Origin: Caenorhabditis remanei
Taxonomy: Eukaryota > Nematoda > Chromadorea > Rhabditida > Rhabditidae
DNA: 64,000 bases
Direction: 5' to 3'
NCBI RefSeq assembly: GCF_010183535.1
Contig: NC_071333.1
Location: 9,918,587-9,982,586, forward strand
The position numbers and the translations under genes were made by a program. Positions 20,501 to 41,300 of the stretch are shown piece after piece (position 1 is the first letter of the stretch; each line of letters begins with the position of its first letter). The notes beneath the pieces are model-generated. The model saw nothing but the letters and a program-made list of their open reading frames with translations, had not been told where the DNA came from and searched no databases.

Positions 20501-23500
20501 AAATAACGCTCTCGTTCTTCTATTTTTAGATATTCAGAGTCTAGCTTGTAAACAACGTGCTTCTTTTTATTCTGTGTTGTTGTGACCAGAGAGTAAAAGT
20601 ACATTTTCTTCCCCTCTATTTTGTGAGTAGAAGCTTGTTTACATCTGAAATCTGAGCGATTCAAAAAATGTGACCTCATTAGGTCTTATTTCCATTGGGA
20701 AACCACAAAAATAGAAAATCTGAAAATCTGAAAATATTTTTTGATCTTAAATAAGCATTTATTTAAAAAAATTCGTGAAAGTTTTCCCATCTTTTGAACG
20801 TTATAACAATTAATTTCAAATATTTCAGATTGATTCAAATACAAGACAACGAGGAATGTTGGAAACTACTCCAGTCAACGTGTACGGCAGTTCGATGGAT
20901 CATGGGTATGTGCTACCGCAACTAATCTAGATCTAACAAATCATGAGAACGGGATGGTCGAATTTTGCCCTCCGGCGGATTTCCTTTTGAGGGCACGACC
21001 GGATTAATGCTGATGGTGCCCGCACTTTCCATCATCTCTCTTCTGAAACTGAAATATGTGTTTTGTTTTTTAACACTCCAAAATATATCAGCGTTTCCAT
21101 CACTTTTTGTTTTCATCTAAGGTTTCACTTCCTCAAAACGAGGACTTTCAGTTAATGCGATGTCACTTTAATTTCCATTAAAAAAAATTATTGCTCAACA
21201 ATAATTGAGTTCTAGATACGAGTCGGGGCCAAGCATCGACCACTCGCGTCGGAGTTCTTTTGGCATTCGAGAGATTTCACTTCCGTCCCGTCGTCGCTAC
21301 ACAATGCAGTCACGACTTCAAGTTCAGCGTGCCAATGGTGATGGAGGAAACCGAAAGACTTCGTATCAGTATGGAATGAATGCTCCCGGCGGCCAGACTA
21401 TGGAAACGGATGACGATAATCTCAAACCAATGCCAATGACTCGTAGACGGATGAGTGTTCCAGAGAATGTATTCAGAAGAGCGGTAAGAATTGATTTGTT
21501 CAGGTTTAGCATACAAAATGGTTATTTTCAGGATTTCGCTATTATGCGTCCATGTCGAATTTTCAGCAACGAAGGCGCATACGAAGTGCTCTCGGCATTT
21601 GGTATGAACAATTATTTTAATTGGCATATTTATATATTTTCTCTATTTCTAGATCGGCATTCGGATCCATACCACACTTTCATGAAGTCTATCACATGCT
21701 ATGACTTGCAGCCAACTCACAGCTCTTTGGTTGTTTTTGATGGAAAAACAAAGGTATCCGTTTTCAATTTCCTTCTCATCTCAATTGTTTATTTCAAATT
21801 TCAGGTCAAAGCAGCGGTGCATGCTCTTTCTCAACATGGACACATTGCTGCAGTTGTCACCAACACTGACAAGTACCAAGCAGAATGTGTTTTCAATATG
21901 GGAGACTGTCTCACTGCTATCCTCTTGGTGGCATCTGGAAACCGCGAGGTCAGTTTTGAAGAGTAGAACCTGTTTTCGAGTTTTCGCAGTTTTTGAGATG
22001 AAACAATAGATAGTAAACAACCAAGAACTCCCAAGTTTGACAGATCAAAACAATAAAATAAAAGTATGGGAAGTTTTTAAATTTCAGGTTGCCACCATGA
22101 CATTGGTTGAGTTCTTGAAGGAGATCGGATCCGGAAACATCATTTGCAGTGGTGTGCAAAACAGGTAATCCTTTTGTTACATTTCATTGAACATATATTT
22201 TACCAAAATACTTTCCTAGTGGGTTTCCGGTTCTAAAGTTCTGGAAACGACCTCTCAGGTGCATGTTTATGCCACTGAAAAAGAAAGATAGGTGAATAAT
22301 TGAGTGATGTTTACGTTTATGTGTCTGCTGTCAAATGATGCAAAGAGGAAAAAACGAAGAGGTATCGATAAAACATTTTTCTCCCGCAAAACGCAAAAAG
22401 AGTGGTAAACAAGAATCATATGAGAAGAATACGGTTCTTTGTTCGTAGCACGTTGCCTGAGTTTATTATGAAACAAAGTGAGAGGAAATCAGAGATCAGA
22501 TAAACAACCAGAACCCCCCACCCTCCCCCTTTTCAACTGGAGACTGCTACCCATCAATTGGGCTAAAGGGACCGAATATAACATGTGTTTTTTTTGCAGC
22601 GTCTGGGAAGCTGCTAATATCATTTCACACAACAAAATTAGCTTCATTCCGATTTTTGATACGGTATGGAGACTGAAAAATAACATTAGAATTGACATGT
22701 TAGATGTTTCAGATTATTCCAAAGCCAGGGACACCACTGTTCTTCTTGACAACTCGTATGATTCTTCAGGAGACTGTTCTCAAACTGGTGAGAAATGAAA
22801 TAGATTGTGTTCTCAACATAACAATATTTAGAGTGACTTTGGAGATGCGATTCTTCTTCACGTGCGTCAGGCAACCCTCGATCAAAAGAAAATTGGCACG
22901 TGGAATGGCGATGTCTTGAAGGTTTGTTTGTGTCAAAAAATCCGGATTCTGGACGACCAAGAACCACTTTTACCTTCTGGTTCAAACAATATCAAAAAAT
23001 TGACCGTCGATCTTTTTTCCTCAATAACAAAAGTCTGCCTGTCGGCGTACGCTCGACTGCTCTCTCCGTTAACAATGGTGTCTCTGACACTGCCGAGTTT
23101 TGCAAAGGTCACATGAGTCTCCTCATTTCAGTCTCTCTCTCTTTTCCAAGTCGAGTTGCCCTTTTTGTTATTGTGTGTTTCTATCTGAAGAGAAAGTTAT
23201 CACATTGACTGATGTCTCTTCCAGTAGGTACATGTCTCGATTGTTTGAGTGTCGATCGTCTCTGTAAGGAGTAGTAGTCTCGAGTTACTTATAATCTCTG
23301 CGTAAACTCTAATGGTAGCACTTGGAGATTTCTGCAAATACAGCAAAGGGTGAATAACAGAACCGGAATTTAGATAAAAGACAAAAACAGTTTGATACGA
23401 TAACGGTTTTAGAAATCATCAAACAGAATTAGAGACTGGAATTGAAAAATAATCTTATTATCGAAAAGAAAGTTCAAAACATGAACTCAGATCAAAATAA

Positions 23501-24016
23501 AAGTAAAGTATTGTTCACATGTGAAAATATTTTCAGATTGGTTTGAACACTACCATCGAGGACACCATTAAAATGATGGCTGAGAAAAAAATGTCAAGCA
23601 TTCCAGTCGTCAATGATTTTAACCAAATCGTGAATATGCTTGCAAGAAAGGACATTATTTTGGAGATCATGAGCCATCAAGGCGGAAACTTCCACGACAT
23701 GCTCAAAGAGCCAGTCAAAATTCTTCGATCTCTTCAGAATCCGTTGGTCTATGGACGCACCAATTTCACGGTGTTTGAAACTGTTGCCAAACTTATAACT
23801 TCGGATAAGAGTTGCTTGGTAAGAAGATGAAAACATGTCTTCAATTCCTGAACTTCTCATTTTCAGCCAATCATCGATGAAGGAAAGCGTATCTTAGCTG
23901 TGGTGTCCTCAAGAGACATTCTGAGTTACATTCAAACAGCAGAAAGGACACCAACCGAAGATAGATCTTCATCAAGCAACTCGAGTACATCTAGTATGCC
24001 AAAAACCGCAAAGTAA
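17529..24016 (+). CDS. AMP-activated protein kinase gamma-type subunit (four CBS motifs), divergent
   Basis: Twelve exons in phase: 17529-17600, 20829-20905, 21216-21483, 21532-21601, 21653-21753, 21805-21948, 22088-22164, 22600-22663, 22713-22787, 22832-22921, 23537-23818 and 23867-24016. A TTTCAG acceptor ends five bases before the ATG, so trans-splicing is likely. Residues 1 to about 140 are Arg/Ser-rich and basic (RRRNS, SRRSSFG, TRRRMSVP: basophilic kinase-like sites). Then follow CBS motifs with the signatures CYDLQPTHSSLVVFD, FIPIFD, MSSIPVVND and PIIDEGKRILAVVSSRDIL. The tail is Ser/Thr-rich. Gamma subunits bind AMP/ADP/ATP and regulate the cytosolic or nuclear AMPK heterotrimer. Here the Arg/His positions that contact nucleotide phosphate in human gamma1 appear replaced (see findings). 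C. elegans has several aakg genes including divergent X-linked ones; I do not assign a number. Intron 1 is 3.2 kb and may hold other promoters. Confidence 0.9.
17601..20828 (+). other. First intron of the AMPK gamma gene
   Basis: A 3.2-kb intron, unusually long for this genome, full of T-rich and low-complexity sequence. A GC-richer part at about 19310-19470 with an ATG (19454) and a few open frames could be an alternative first exon or an enhancer, but no donor in the right phase is convincing. Otherwise nothing recognised. Confidence 0.45.
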
Positions 24017-24832
24017 AATGTGAATTGGGTATACAAAACATATCTTTTTGGAATAATGCCAAAAAAGGTTTTTTCATGAATTTTTCACTTTTTCATCATT
24101 TTTCATTGCACTTCTCCCAACAAAATCATTCCACGAGTTCTGGAATTTTTCAAACCTTCTTGCTTTAACTTGAAGCGATCTTGTTCTTTTCTCATTAATC
24201 TTGACAGTGACCCATCGGTCTGAAAACCAATTGATGTATATTTTTTATCTTGTCTCATTCTGCTTCTTTGCTCCTTGTGGTCCGTTTTTTGTAGTTAAAA
24301 TATTATTTTGTTCATCGGAACCAAACAACCAAAAAAATTTCAAAAAAAAATCCAAAAACAACAAAAAAAGTAATTTCATTGCTAGTGTTGTGCTCACCCT
24401 AATTTATTAGTTCCTTCTCACATCTTTTGTAAAAATCGTGATTTCCCATTTTTTTCTTCCGGTTCTCTATTTCAGTTTTCATTGTACTAGAAATCTGTAA
24501 TTTTCCCATTTTCCAAAAAATCCCAGTTCTTTGACATTTGTATGAATGATTTATCAAAATAATTAACTGGAATCACAAGAAATAGTGTCATTAATACAGT
24601 AGGAGGAGTTACATACACAACATGGTTTTGTGAACAAGTGGAAAATACTTTGGAAAATGCGAATAACAAAATTGGAGTAAATACAGACATGAAAATATAG
24701 TTATAAAATATTTTTCAGAAAAAAAAATGGGGGAAATGAGCAAGAGAACCAGCATTTGGGAAAAAGACAATATATTCAGTTTTTGGAGATTGACACGTTT
24801 TTTATCGGTAGTACAAATGAAATGTATAGAAT
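24017..24832. other. Convergent 3' intergenic region
   Basis: Space between the ends of the AMPK gamma gene (plus) and hum-6 (minus). It holds A-rich runs near 24330-24370 and presumably both polyadenylation sites. No gene. Confidence 0.6.
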
Positions 24833-32743
<7,911 letters not shown>

Positions 32744-35700
32744 TGTTATTTCACAGGTGCACACTCATTGAGAATCGAATATGATGATTTCTGAAAAAAA
32801 AATACTGGACTGATCAGAAGATGAGTACAAGAAGAGAAGAATTTGAAGAATTATCATAAAAAAGAAAAGTAATAATTTCTGAGGGGAACCTGTGGAAAGA
32901 TGATATTTAAAAAATGGGGACCGTGGTACAGTAAAGAAAAATTCAAATATGGTCCAGTAAACATGAAGTAGATTATAAGTGAAGATCAGAATAGTGTCAT
33001 TTGAATTTGACATTGAAAATAGTAGAGTAAACGAACATATGGCGGAAACAGACATGAAAATTATGGTACATTCTAGAAATGATCAAAGTTGGATAATGCA
33101 AAGGATGACCTTCTGATCCATATGTAATACAAGCAAAACAAAACAAAAGTCGGGTATTGTCAAAAGTCATGAGCTCGAGTTGGAACACAAAATATGCATA
33201 GGTTCAATAAGCCGAAAGTACACAGAAACCCGCAAACGTTCGGTTTTCCGAATAAAGACGCCGGAGGTTGTCTCTGTTCGTTTTCTTTCTCTCTTACACA
33301 TTCATTTGTTGACCAATGTATTGAGGGGCCCCTGGTCTGCAAGTGATGAGTCCAAGAGACATAGAGAGAGAGTGGCAAGAGAAACACTGTGATATTTGAC
33401 CACGGTTAATCCGAAATGCGCGGACTATCTCTCCGTCATCTTCCGTACTGTTTCCAACCGCCGCTCCTCCGGCCGCAATTGTCTTCGGTCACATTAACTA
33501 GCCACTACTATTTTCTCCTTCTTGTTTCTATCGTCTTCCAAATGAATGAGGTCATCTTCACAGTGAATTGAATAAAATTCAAATTAGTCAGATTCACTGT
33601 TTATCAATGAAACTTAATGAAACAATAAGAGGGACTATTTGAGGATTTAATATTTTAGAAATTTTAAATGAACTTATGTCAGACTAACTTTAAAAAAAAA
33701 TAAAAATGGACATATTCATGAACTGTCTAAAAAAGGATTATACGTTTTTAGTATAACGAACAGGAGCCAAAACTGAATGATCAAGAGAAAAAAAGAACAA
33801 AGAGTGGAAGGAGATGAAATAAACAACAAATATTTGCATTTCTTATGTAGACGGTCAGTCGAAATTGAGGTCATTCAAAGAATTGAGATAAGCTTGTACG
33901 AATAACAACTTGTATCCCAATATGAGTCGCTTACAAGACAAACCGAACGACTACTTGTTTCGATGCAAATTACATCCCAGCGACTTTTCTCATCTTCGGC
34001 ATTCTTCAGCTATCAGGAATGGAATGATGATCAGGATGGGATTGGTTTTTGATGGAAAATGAGATGATCGAATGAAAGTGATCTGAGAGTGAATGAAGGG
34101 AAATCATGTAAGAATGCAATTGAATTCAATAGAGAAGGCACTCGTATGACACTTAATGAATAAGTTGTAACTTCAGCTGTCAGCATTATAGATACATTTG
34201 AATGTACTGTAAATTAGTAAAGAATGAGAAAATCATTTTTCTTGAGAATATATTAAATAGGAAGGAAGATGTTTCTGTTAAGAGTTTTGAGGTAGTTCTG
34301 TTAAGACTCTCCATTTGTCAGAGCTAATACAAATACTGAAAAAATAAACTGAAATTTTGCATGAAGAGTATTATCAACAGTTTAACTCTAATGATTAACT
34401 CTAATGATTAAAGAAAAAATCGAAAAAAGCAAGACCTTCTTTACGGAGCACTAATGTAAGAAAAAACGGTGTGACGATTCTCCGCATTCCAGGTCTAGAC
34501 GAAAGAAAGGTATGACATAACGATCCTTCTAAAAAACGTGTTATCTCCACTTGAGTTCTTGAAGAAAAAAGTGAAAACATTGATGAAGAGTGGGAGGAAG
34601 AGACAAATATTGTTTAGCAAGAAGAAGAAGCGAAAACAGTTGTTTAGCGCCATAAGTGGACACTACGGAGGCCAAAAGACAACGATTGGGAAGGGGAAGA
34701 GCTAGCCGATCCATTGTTTCGACACCGGTGCGCGGCTTTGTGCACTCGGCTGGCGCTGGATTTTAACAAAAAGCAACAAGATGATCGATCATGAAGTGGA
34801 GAAGAGAAAGTGGGGGTGGAAGCGAATGTAGTTGAAGGCTTTGGCTGTAGTCGGAAGAGTAATTGGATAGGTAATCGGATATGGCTATTTATTATTATTG
34901 TTTGCCCGATTAAGAAGACCTAGGGCTAAATGAATTTTCTGGAAGATGAGAACTCAGGTAGGTAAAAAGATTTTAATTGAAAACGAGAATAATGATCTAC
35001 CAGAAATGCCAGTGAGCTAGTTGTACAGAATTGATGCCATTTCTGTGGACCGTTCGTTTCCAAATTTGATTGTTAGATTCTAGAGCTTAGAATATTTTTA
35101 ATGAAATGAAATGAAACAACAAAATTAATATTTTTAACAACCGAAGAAGTTATAAAAGCAAAATTTCAAAATATCACATTAAACTAGAACATCCGGTACT
35201 CTGTAAAAAAGGACAAACGCATAAATCAATTTCTGTGTCAATCAAGAATCCAGATTTCAATTTCTTGAAAACCATAAAATTTCGTCAGATCGAACGCATT
35301 GCGCAGAGCAACGACGAAAACGGAAGCCGGTCATTGCAATACAGACATCATGCGGATTGTCTGCGTGTCCACACCTCAGTTGCTCACTCATCCACGGCTT
35401 TCCGGACAGCTTGGAAAACCGCGCAGAGAGTGAAAAACCAAGACGGCAAGAAAAGAGCCTATCGGACAAATGACGAAAATAGCTCGATGGATGACGACCT
35501 CCACAGTGGGAAACGTATTTGCTCGATATTTTTGTCATTTCGGACCAGTCAAACTTTGAAAAGACAACGGTTTAACAGAGAAATGATTTTGTTGAACTCC
35601 AGATATCAATAACATCAAAAGTGTTTTTGTCATGGAAAAACAGAATCATACTACGAGGAAATTTTTAGACACAAAAAATAACCATCATATGTCACTTTTA

Positions 35701-36188
35701 ACTGAAACGTGAAAAAAGCGAAAGTTGTTGAAAACTGTAAATTGATTTCTTTTATCTTTTTAATCCTTCGAGCCACCTATTTTTCCTATAACAGAAGAAA
35801 ACCTAAATTTCCTAAATTCAATGTCTCAAAAAATTTGTGACTCTTTTTTAAGAAAAGTATGTCGATACATTCAGTGAGTACACACACATAAAAAAGACGT
35901 GAAAACGCCCTGATGCCGGCTTCTCTCTTATCACCATCTTCAAGTTTTCTTCACATTTTTTCAAATGCAAACAGAGAATAAATTTATAAAATTTTAGATA
36001 GAAATGCGTTTATTCTGGAATAAATAGTTATGGCAAGATGATAAATGCATATTTCAAAATGTTCAAAATTGAAGTTTTCAAGAAGGACGTCTTTTGTCTA
36101 TGTGGAGAATACTCCTGGAATATGTTATACTGGAGATGAAAGGTAGCCAATTTGAGAACGGAATGGGGGTGGAGAGGGGTGATGGATT
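32744..36188. other. Intergenic region between hum-6 and the QSOX gene
   Basis: Contains the hum-6 upstream region and the QSOX 3' flank. GC-richer islands stand out at about 33410-33500, 34640-34780 and 35280-35520. None forms a supported gene; both strands are open at the last (see findings). The pair TTAACTCTAATGAT repeats in direct orientation near 34381-34409. Confidence 0.5.
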
Positions 36189-38359
36189 CTACGATTTGAT
36201 AAGAGTAGAGTTGCTAAATGGTCGGATTCTAGAGTAATAATCAATTAGGAAGGGTTGAGTATCGTCTTCGTTCAAGAATCCTTTAGTATTGCAGTCAGGA
36301 CATAAGAATTTGGCTGGGAATTGGTATTTCGGGAACTTTGGATCTTCGGTCTCTCTTCCATGAAGTCTCGCGTTAACTTTGTTGTGAGCTTTCCACAGGT
36401 ACAAATAAACATCTTCCGGACGACGAACCTGAAAAAGTATTGTTTTGCAATAAACTCTTCATTGACTTACATTTGCTTCCATCTTGAATGTATCAGTTGT
36501 CATTTTCAAGAAATGATCTCTGCAATGATTGCATCCGAAGAATGATCCAACCCAGTCACGGATAGATTGGAGTGGTGGGAGTGGGAGTGTCACATCTTAA
36601 CGATAGAAATTTTGTTTAACTATCAGATTTCTGAACGTACCATTGGTCTTAGCTTGCCAGTTCTTAAATGCAGAAACAGTCAATGCATGGAAAGTAGTCC
36701 ACAATCCACAAGTGTATCCTCTGTACTGAGTTGATGATCCAGCACAGTGATCCCAGTTAGTGTTCAATGGGAATGGGTGTCCAGCCTCCTCTTCTGCTGC
36801 GAGGAACTCTTTCTGCCAGTCTTCAACACTGATTGGTGCTTCCAATCCCTTTTCAGCTATGTAGTCACGGAGTCTTGAAAACACGCGAACAGCACGGCTA
36901 GATCTGTCAAGGTGAAGAACAGTCTAAAAACATATTCTTATTCTAATTTCAGACAACCCTGTAAGCTCATACCGAATTGTCGTCGCTTCCTTCGATGGTT
37001 GTTGTTGGGAAGTTATCCGCCAATAGGGAAGTAAACTCGTAAAGAGCAGAAAGATTAGCAGCTTGAAGTGGGGCTCCAGTTCTAGCAGATTCACGGAAAA
37101 GTGCATAACGCATTGCTTTAAGCATATCCACTTCCGACACATAGTAGTTTGGTTTACACCTGAAATTTTAAACATTCTCGAGGCTATTACTGAAATATGC
37201 TCACAATTCTGGGTTGCTATTGCAGTCAACAGTCTTGTTCTTTCTACTGCTGAAATGAATCGTTTGGAGATGATTGTCAGATGGTTTTCCCAGGAATTGG
37301 TCAATCTCGCGGAGAAGAAGGCGACGGAGTCTGAAAAATATGTGTCTGTTTTCTGCAAAATTTAATGCGCCTCACTCAGCAATTAGAACTGGTTTTCGTT
37401 CTCCTCGTTTGAAAATTGCCAGAGATGGGAAGTCAGTAATTTTCAGAGCCTCTGCAAGTGGGTGACTCTTCAAGCATCGACGAGCAACAAGACGGTCACG
37501 GTTAGCACTGAGATCAAGCAGTAACTAAAATTGTATATGAGCAATGTCATATAGTTAAGGTCTACCTGAGCACCAGTAAGACTAGCTTGGTTGGTTTCAA
37601 AAATTATAGCAATGTGGTTGGCAGAAGACGATGACTCGTTCCACAATTCTCCATACGTGACAACGCTACAAAAACACTTGCGTTCTTACTGAAACCAAAT
37701 ATATTTATCCTTACTCCTTCAGGAAATCGAATGTTGGCCATTCCTTATAACGATTCAATGCATAATCATCCATAACAGCTTTCGTTAGTTGCCCTCTCAT
37801 CTCAGAAACAGTTGAGTATGGTTTAATTTGAGATCCCTCTGTGGAGTTGATAGAGTCACGTGGGAAATACTAAACAAAGTTGTTATTGGACCACACGACA
37901 TATCAAATTACCTTGATCAATGGGAAGAATCGGACACCATTTGATCGGCACACGTGCTCATTGACCGGATCTGCACAGTTGATCGCAGCGATTTTGACAA
38001 TATTCTGCCAGCCATCGACATCTTTTGCGAGATTTTTGTAGGTTGGAGCAAATGCTCGACAATGGCCACACCAGTCAGAATAGAACTGAATTACAAGTAT
38101 AGGCATTGGTTAGTTAAATAATTATTACCTCCACAAGATATCCTGCATCACCAGACTGTGATCCAAAAATTGTATCATTGAATGTAACCTCATCGAGTTG
38201 AAGAACACTAAAGCGTTTTTCTTTTCAAATTTTTCTTAATTAGATATCAATATACCTGTCTTCAGGGGAGTACAATGTTGGATTCGCACCTTTGGGATGA
38301 TATCCGTATGTGGCTATATCCGCCCACACGGGTGTTGTTAAAAGGAGAAGCAGGAACAT
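36189..38359 (-). CDS. Quiescin sulfhydryl oxidase (QSOX), secretory pathway
   Basis: The start ATG (38357-38359) is immediately preceded by TTTTCAG, a typical spliced-leader acceptor. Exon 1 (38256-38359) encodes a signal peptide, MFLLLLLTTPVWA. Next comes a thioredoxin-like domain with the CxxC site FYSDWCGHCRAFAP (about 38.05 kb), then a second redox-inactive thioredoxin-like region and helix-rich linker (37.0-37.9 kb), and the ERV/ALR flavin domain (36.2-36.9 kb) with YTCGLWTTFHALT, the FAD-proximal FFGCNHCRDHF and the distal pair CPDC. QSOX enzymes oxidise protein thiols to disulfides and pass electrons to oxygen, making hydrogen peroxide, in ER/Golgi or outside the cell. The last residues (STLIKS, tag) show no obvious membrane anchor. 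The order and all three CxxC pairs are intact. The C. elegans orthologue I recall is T10H10.2, next to hum-6, so gene order is conserved. Confidence 0.95.
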
Positions 38360-41300
38360 CTGAAAATAACATCAAGAAGAAAAAAAGATAAAATGAAGTC
38401 ATTTGACACGGAGGTGAGGGTTCGCCGGAAGTGTTCCCCCGAGATAAAAAACAAAGATGCTGGAATTCAAGTACACAAAATAACAAAGCACGTTGTTTTC
38501 TTTTTTAACAAGCGATCAGAGATTCCGTTTGTCTGCCAACGTGATTGTTGGTACTGAGATTTACTTTTTACGTCACATTTATATGTAAGGGCAAGGCGGG
38601 AAGCCGCAAAAAAGGCTGATTTGAATATATTTGAATTTAACGGGGCACCAACCGCAGGCACTTTGTTAACAAACATGGTTGGACAACTGGAACAGTGCAA
38701 ACAAAAACACAAGTGGATAGGATAGATGAAGAGAATGAAGAAAGAACTGTGAATTGGAATAGGGAAAAGTGAAACGGATCAGTGAATATATTGAAGGTGG
38801 AACTAGTCAGAAAAGGGATAAGAATGAAAATAGTAAAAGATAGAGAACTAAAGAAGTTTCACTGATAACAGTTCATTCTAACAAATTGAATTCAAGTACA
38901 TCTTATTCAGAAAGATAATTAGCGAATCTCACAAAAATTGGGGTTGTAGGATACGGAAAATTCACATACATAATTATAAAGTTGAAAACCCTAACCACCA
39001 CACACATCGATTACATTCTTATTGTTTTGAAGGAAAAGGACAAACGTTTTCTCTCTACTATACATGAAAAGACGTATTAGTGGAAATAATAAGTAATGGG
39101 AGGAGGAGTGATAGAATATCGTTGAACTTTACAACGTCAGGTTCATCTTCGTCATCTGACAAAAAAAGAATTGCATCTTGAAAAGAGATATGAGGGTCAT
39201 AGAACGATCAATGCAAATGGACATAGAAGATCAAACCGTAACAACACGTTTTGTTTCCATTTCCTTTTCTCGACTGAGAAATAAATGCAAAAAAAACGGA
39301 GGGAAAACCACAGAGAAAGACAGGATTAAACAGAAATGAGGGAAAGGAAAGGGGGTTGTTGAAAAGTGAGAAAAAGGGCATGACGGCACTAAGAACTCAA
39401 AAAAACTTGCGACTTTCATAACATATCCCATAACAATTTGTATGCATTCGATATTTGCGGGAAAAAGGAAAAGGAAGGAGGAGGAGGGCAGTCGGGATGT
39501 CAAATCGGTCAAGAACCGGAATTGATTATTTTGCCGGAATAGAAACCCTCTAAACCTTTCAATTGGCAAACATTCCAATTAATTTGAGCTGGCTCAGAAT
39601 GAAAAAACGAGAAGAAAATAGAAAAGGAAAACCAATGGGTTTAGCTGTAGACGTGAAGAGTTAGAGGTGGAAGCAGAGAATGAATCGAATAATTCATTCT
39701 TTTTTCTGTTGATAGAAAATATCAACAATTCAGAGAGGATACTAAAATATATAAACATTTCTCACTCGGAACCACAGAAGAAGTGCCTGACCTTAGAGTC
39801 CAGAGCACACGAACTTTTAAAGGCACGCTCTGACACGAAAACTCAAAAATCAAGACTCATCCTCTTGAGGAGTCCAAAGACAGCATTTCACATGTACATG
39901 GGTTTCGGGAAATGTGAAAAGTTGAAGAGAAACAGGGGAATAGGAAAAGAAGACAACTTTTAGAGTGGGTGTGAACTTTTGTGGGGTGTGATATGTATTC
40001 TTTTGTCAGAAAATACATTTCTTTCAGGAAATGAACAAGTGGAAGGTGTTATTAGGCGTGGGTTACAGTGCCTCTTTTGTTGTTTTGATTTACTAAAAAG
40101 TTCTAGTCAAACAAACGGAGGGGTATGGAGAGGTGGATTATTTGAAGAATTATTTAAAAAAATAATTTTGAACATGAAATTTCACGAATCTGGAGAAAAA
40201 ATTTGAAAATGAAAATAAACAAAAATATAGGATTTGTGCCTTTTAAAAGTGCAATTCAAAAGAACACAATAGACAAAATCCAGTCAAGTTGTGACGAAAA
40301 TGATGAAACACAATTTTTGGGAACGAGTGCAAATAGGGGAATGCCGAACGGTTAACGATGTCTCTTGACTTGCGCACGCTTCATTCTTTTCGTTTTCGAT
40401 TGATACCATTGCCCCCAATACACAAACAGAACAATATCGAAAGAGTGGGTCAACTTGCTGCAAGAGGGTCGCCTGGACGTGCACATTTACGTTCAGGCTT
40501 GTTTGGTGTGACAAATTACGGGGCACGCCCACCAATAACCAGGTCAATCCCAAAATAGGTCTGACCCTCCTGGAGGACACAGCACACAGTGAGCCGACTG
40601 GGAGACACAAACTTGAACTGTGCAGACAGTAAATACACAATACCTCCACAAAGATGCCGGAAGTACAAAATGGGCTCTTCTTATTCCGGACGGTTCAGAA
40701 AGGTCGAATCAACAAGAAATGTGTGACTCATTGAACAAAACATACGGAACAAGGCAGAATAATCAGCTTTCAATAAAGATTAACGCATGTTAAACTTGGT
40801 CAAGGTTGAAAACAAAGGGATAGTGACGAATTCATGTTTTACGGCGAAACCGTATGTAGTCTGCAGACGATTTGTCACAAAATTGCCATTTCTAATATAA
40901 CACAGATATTGATGTTTAACTGAGAAATAGCTGAAATATAATACAAGTTTAGATGGTAAGTACGTTTATTGAAGTTGAAGTAACAAGTTTTCAGATAAAA
41001 TTTAGTTTTTTGAAAATATAACCTAAATTCTTACCAGCATTTAAAATCATACTTGCGAATTATTAGATATTCTAAAAACATACATAATAATTTAACACTC
41101 GCCAAGTGCAATATTTTCGCTTATTACAGTTGAATTTCATCCTCCAGACAAAGTAAAAACAAGTGTGTTTTGTTTTTCAACTTTTCTCAAACACCAACTT
41201 CCATTAATCGTTTTTATATCCTCTTTTTTATTGTAAAGGCGACAATCCGTTTCGGACAATTCAAAATCCTCCCACTACTTTCTTCGTCATCAGAAACCAA

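Noticed and set aside
39131..39167. Possible minus-strand terminal exon beginning ATGACGAAGATGAACC after TTTTTTTGTCAG
   Set aside because: The acceptor is good, but the frames are very short and no upstream exon in a matching phase was found.
39231..39578. 115-codon minus-strand open frame
   Set aside because: Low-complexity Phe/Ser/Pro runs derived from A/G-rich tracts on the other strand; no start or splice context.
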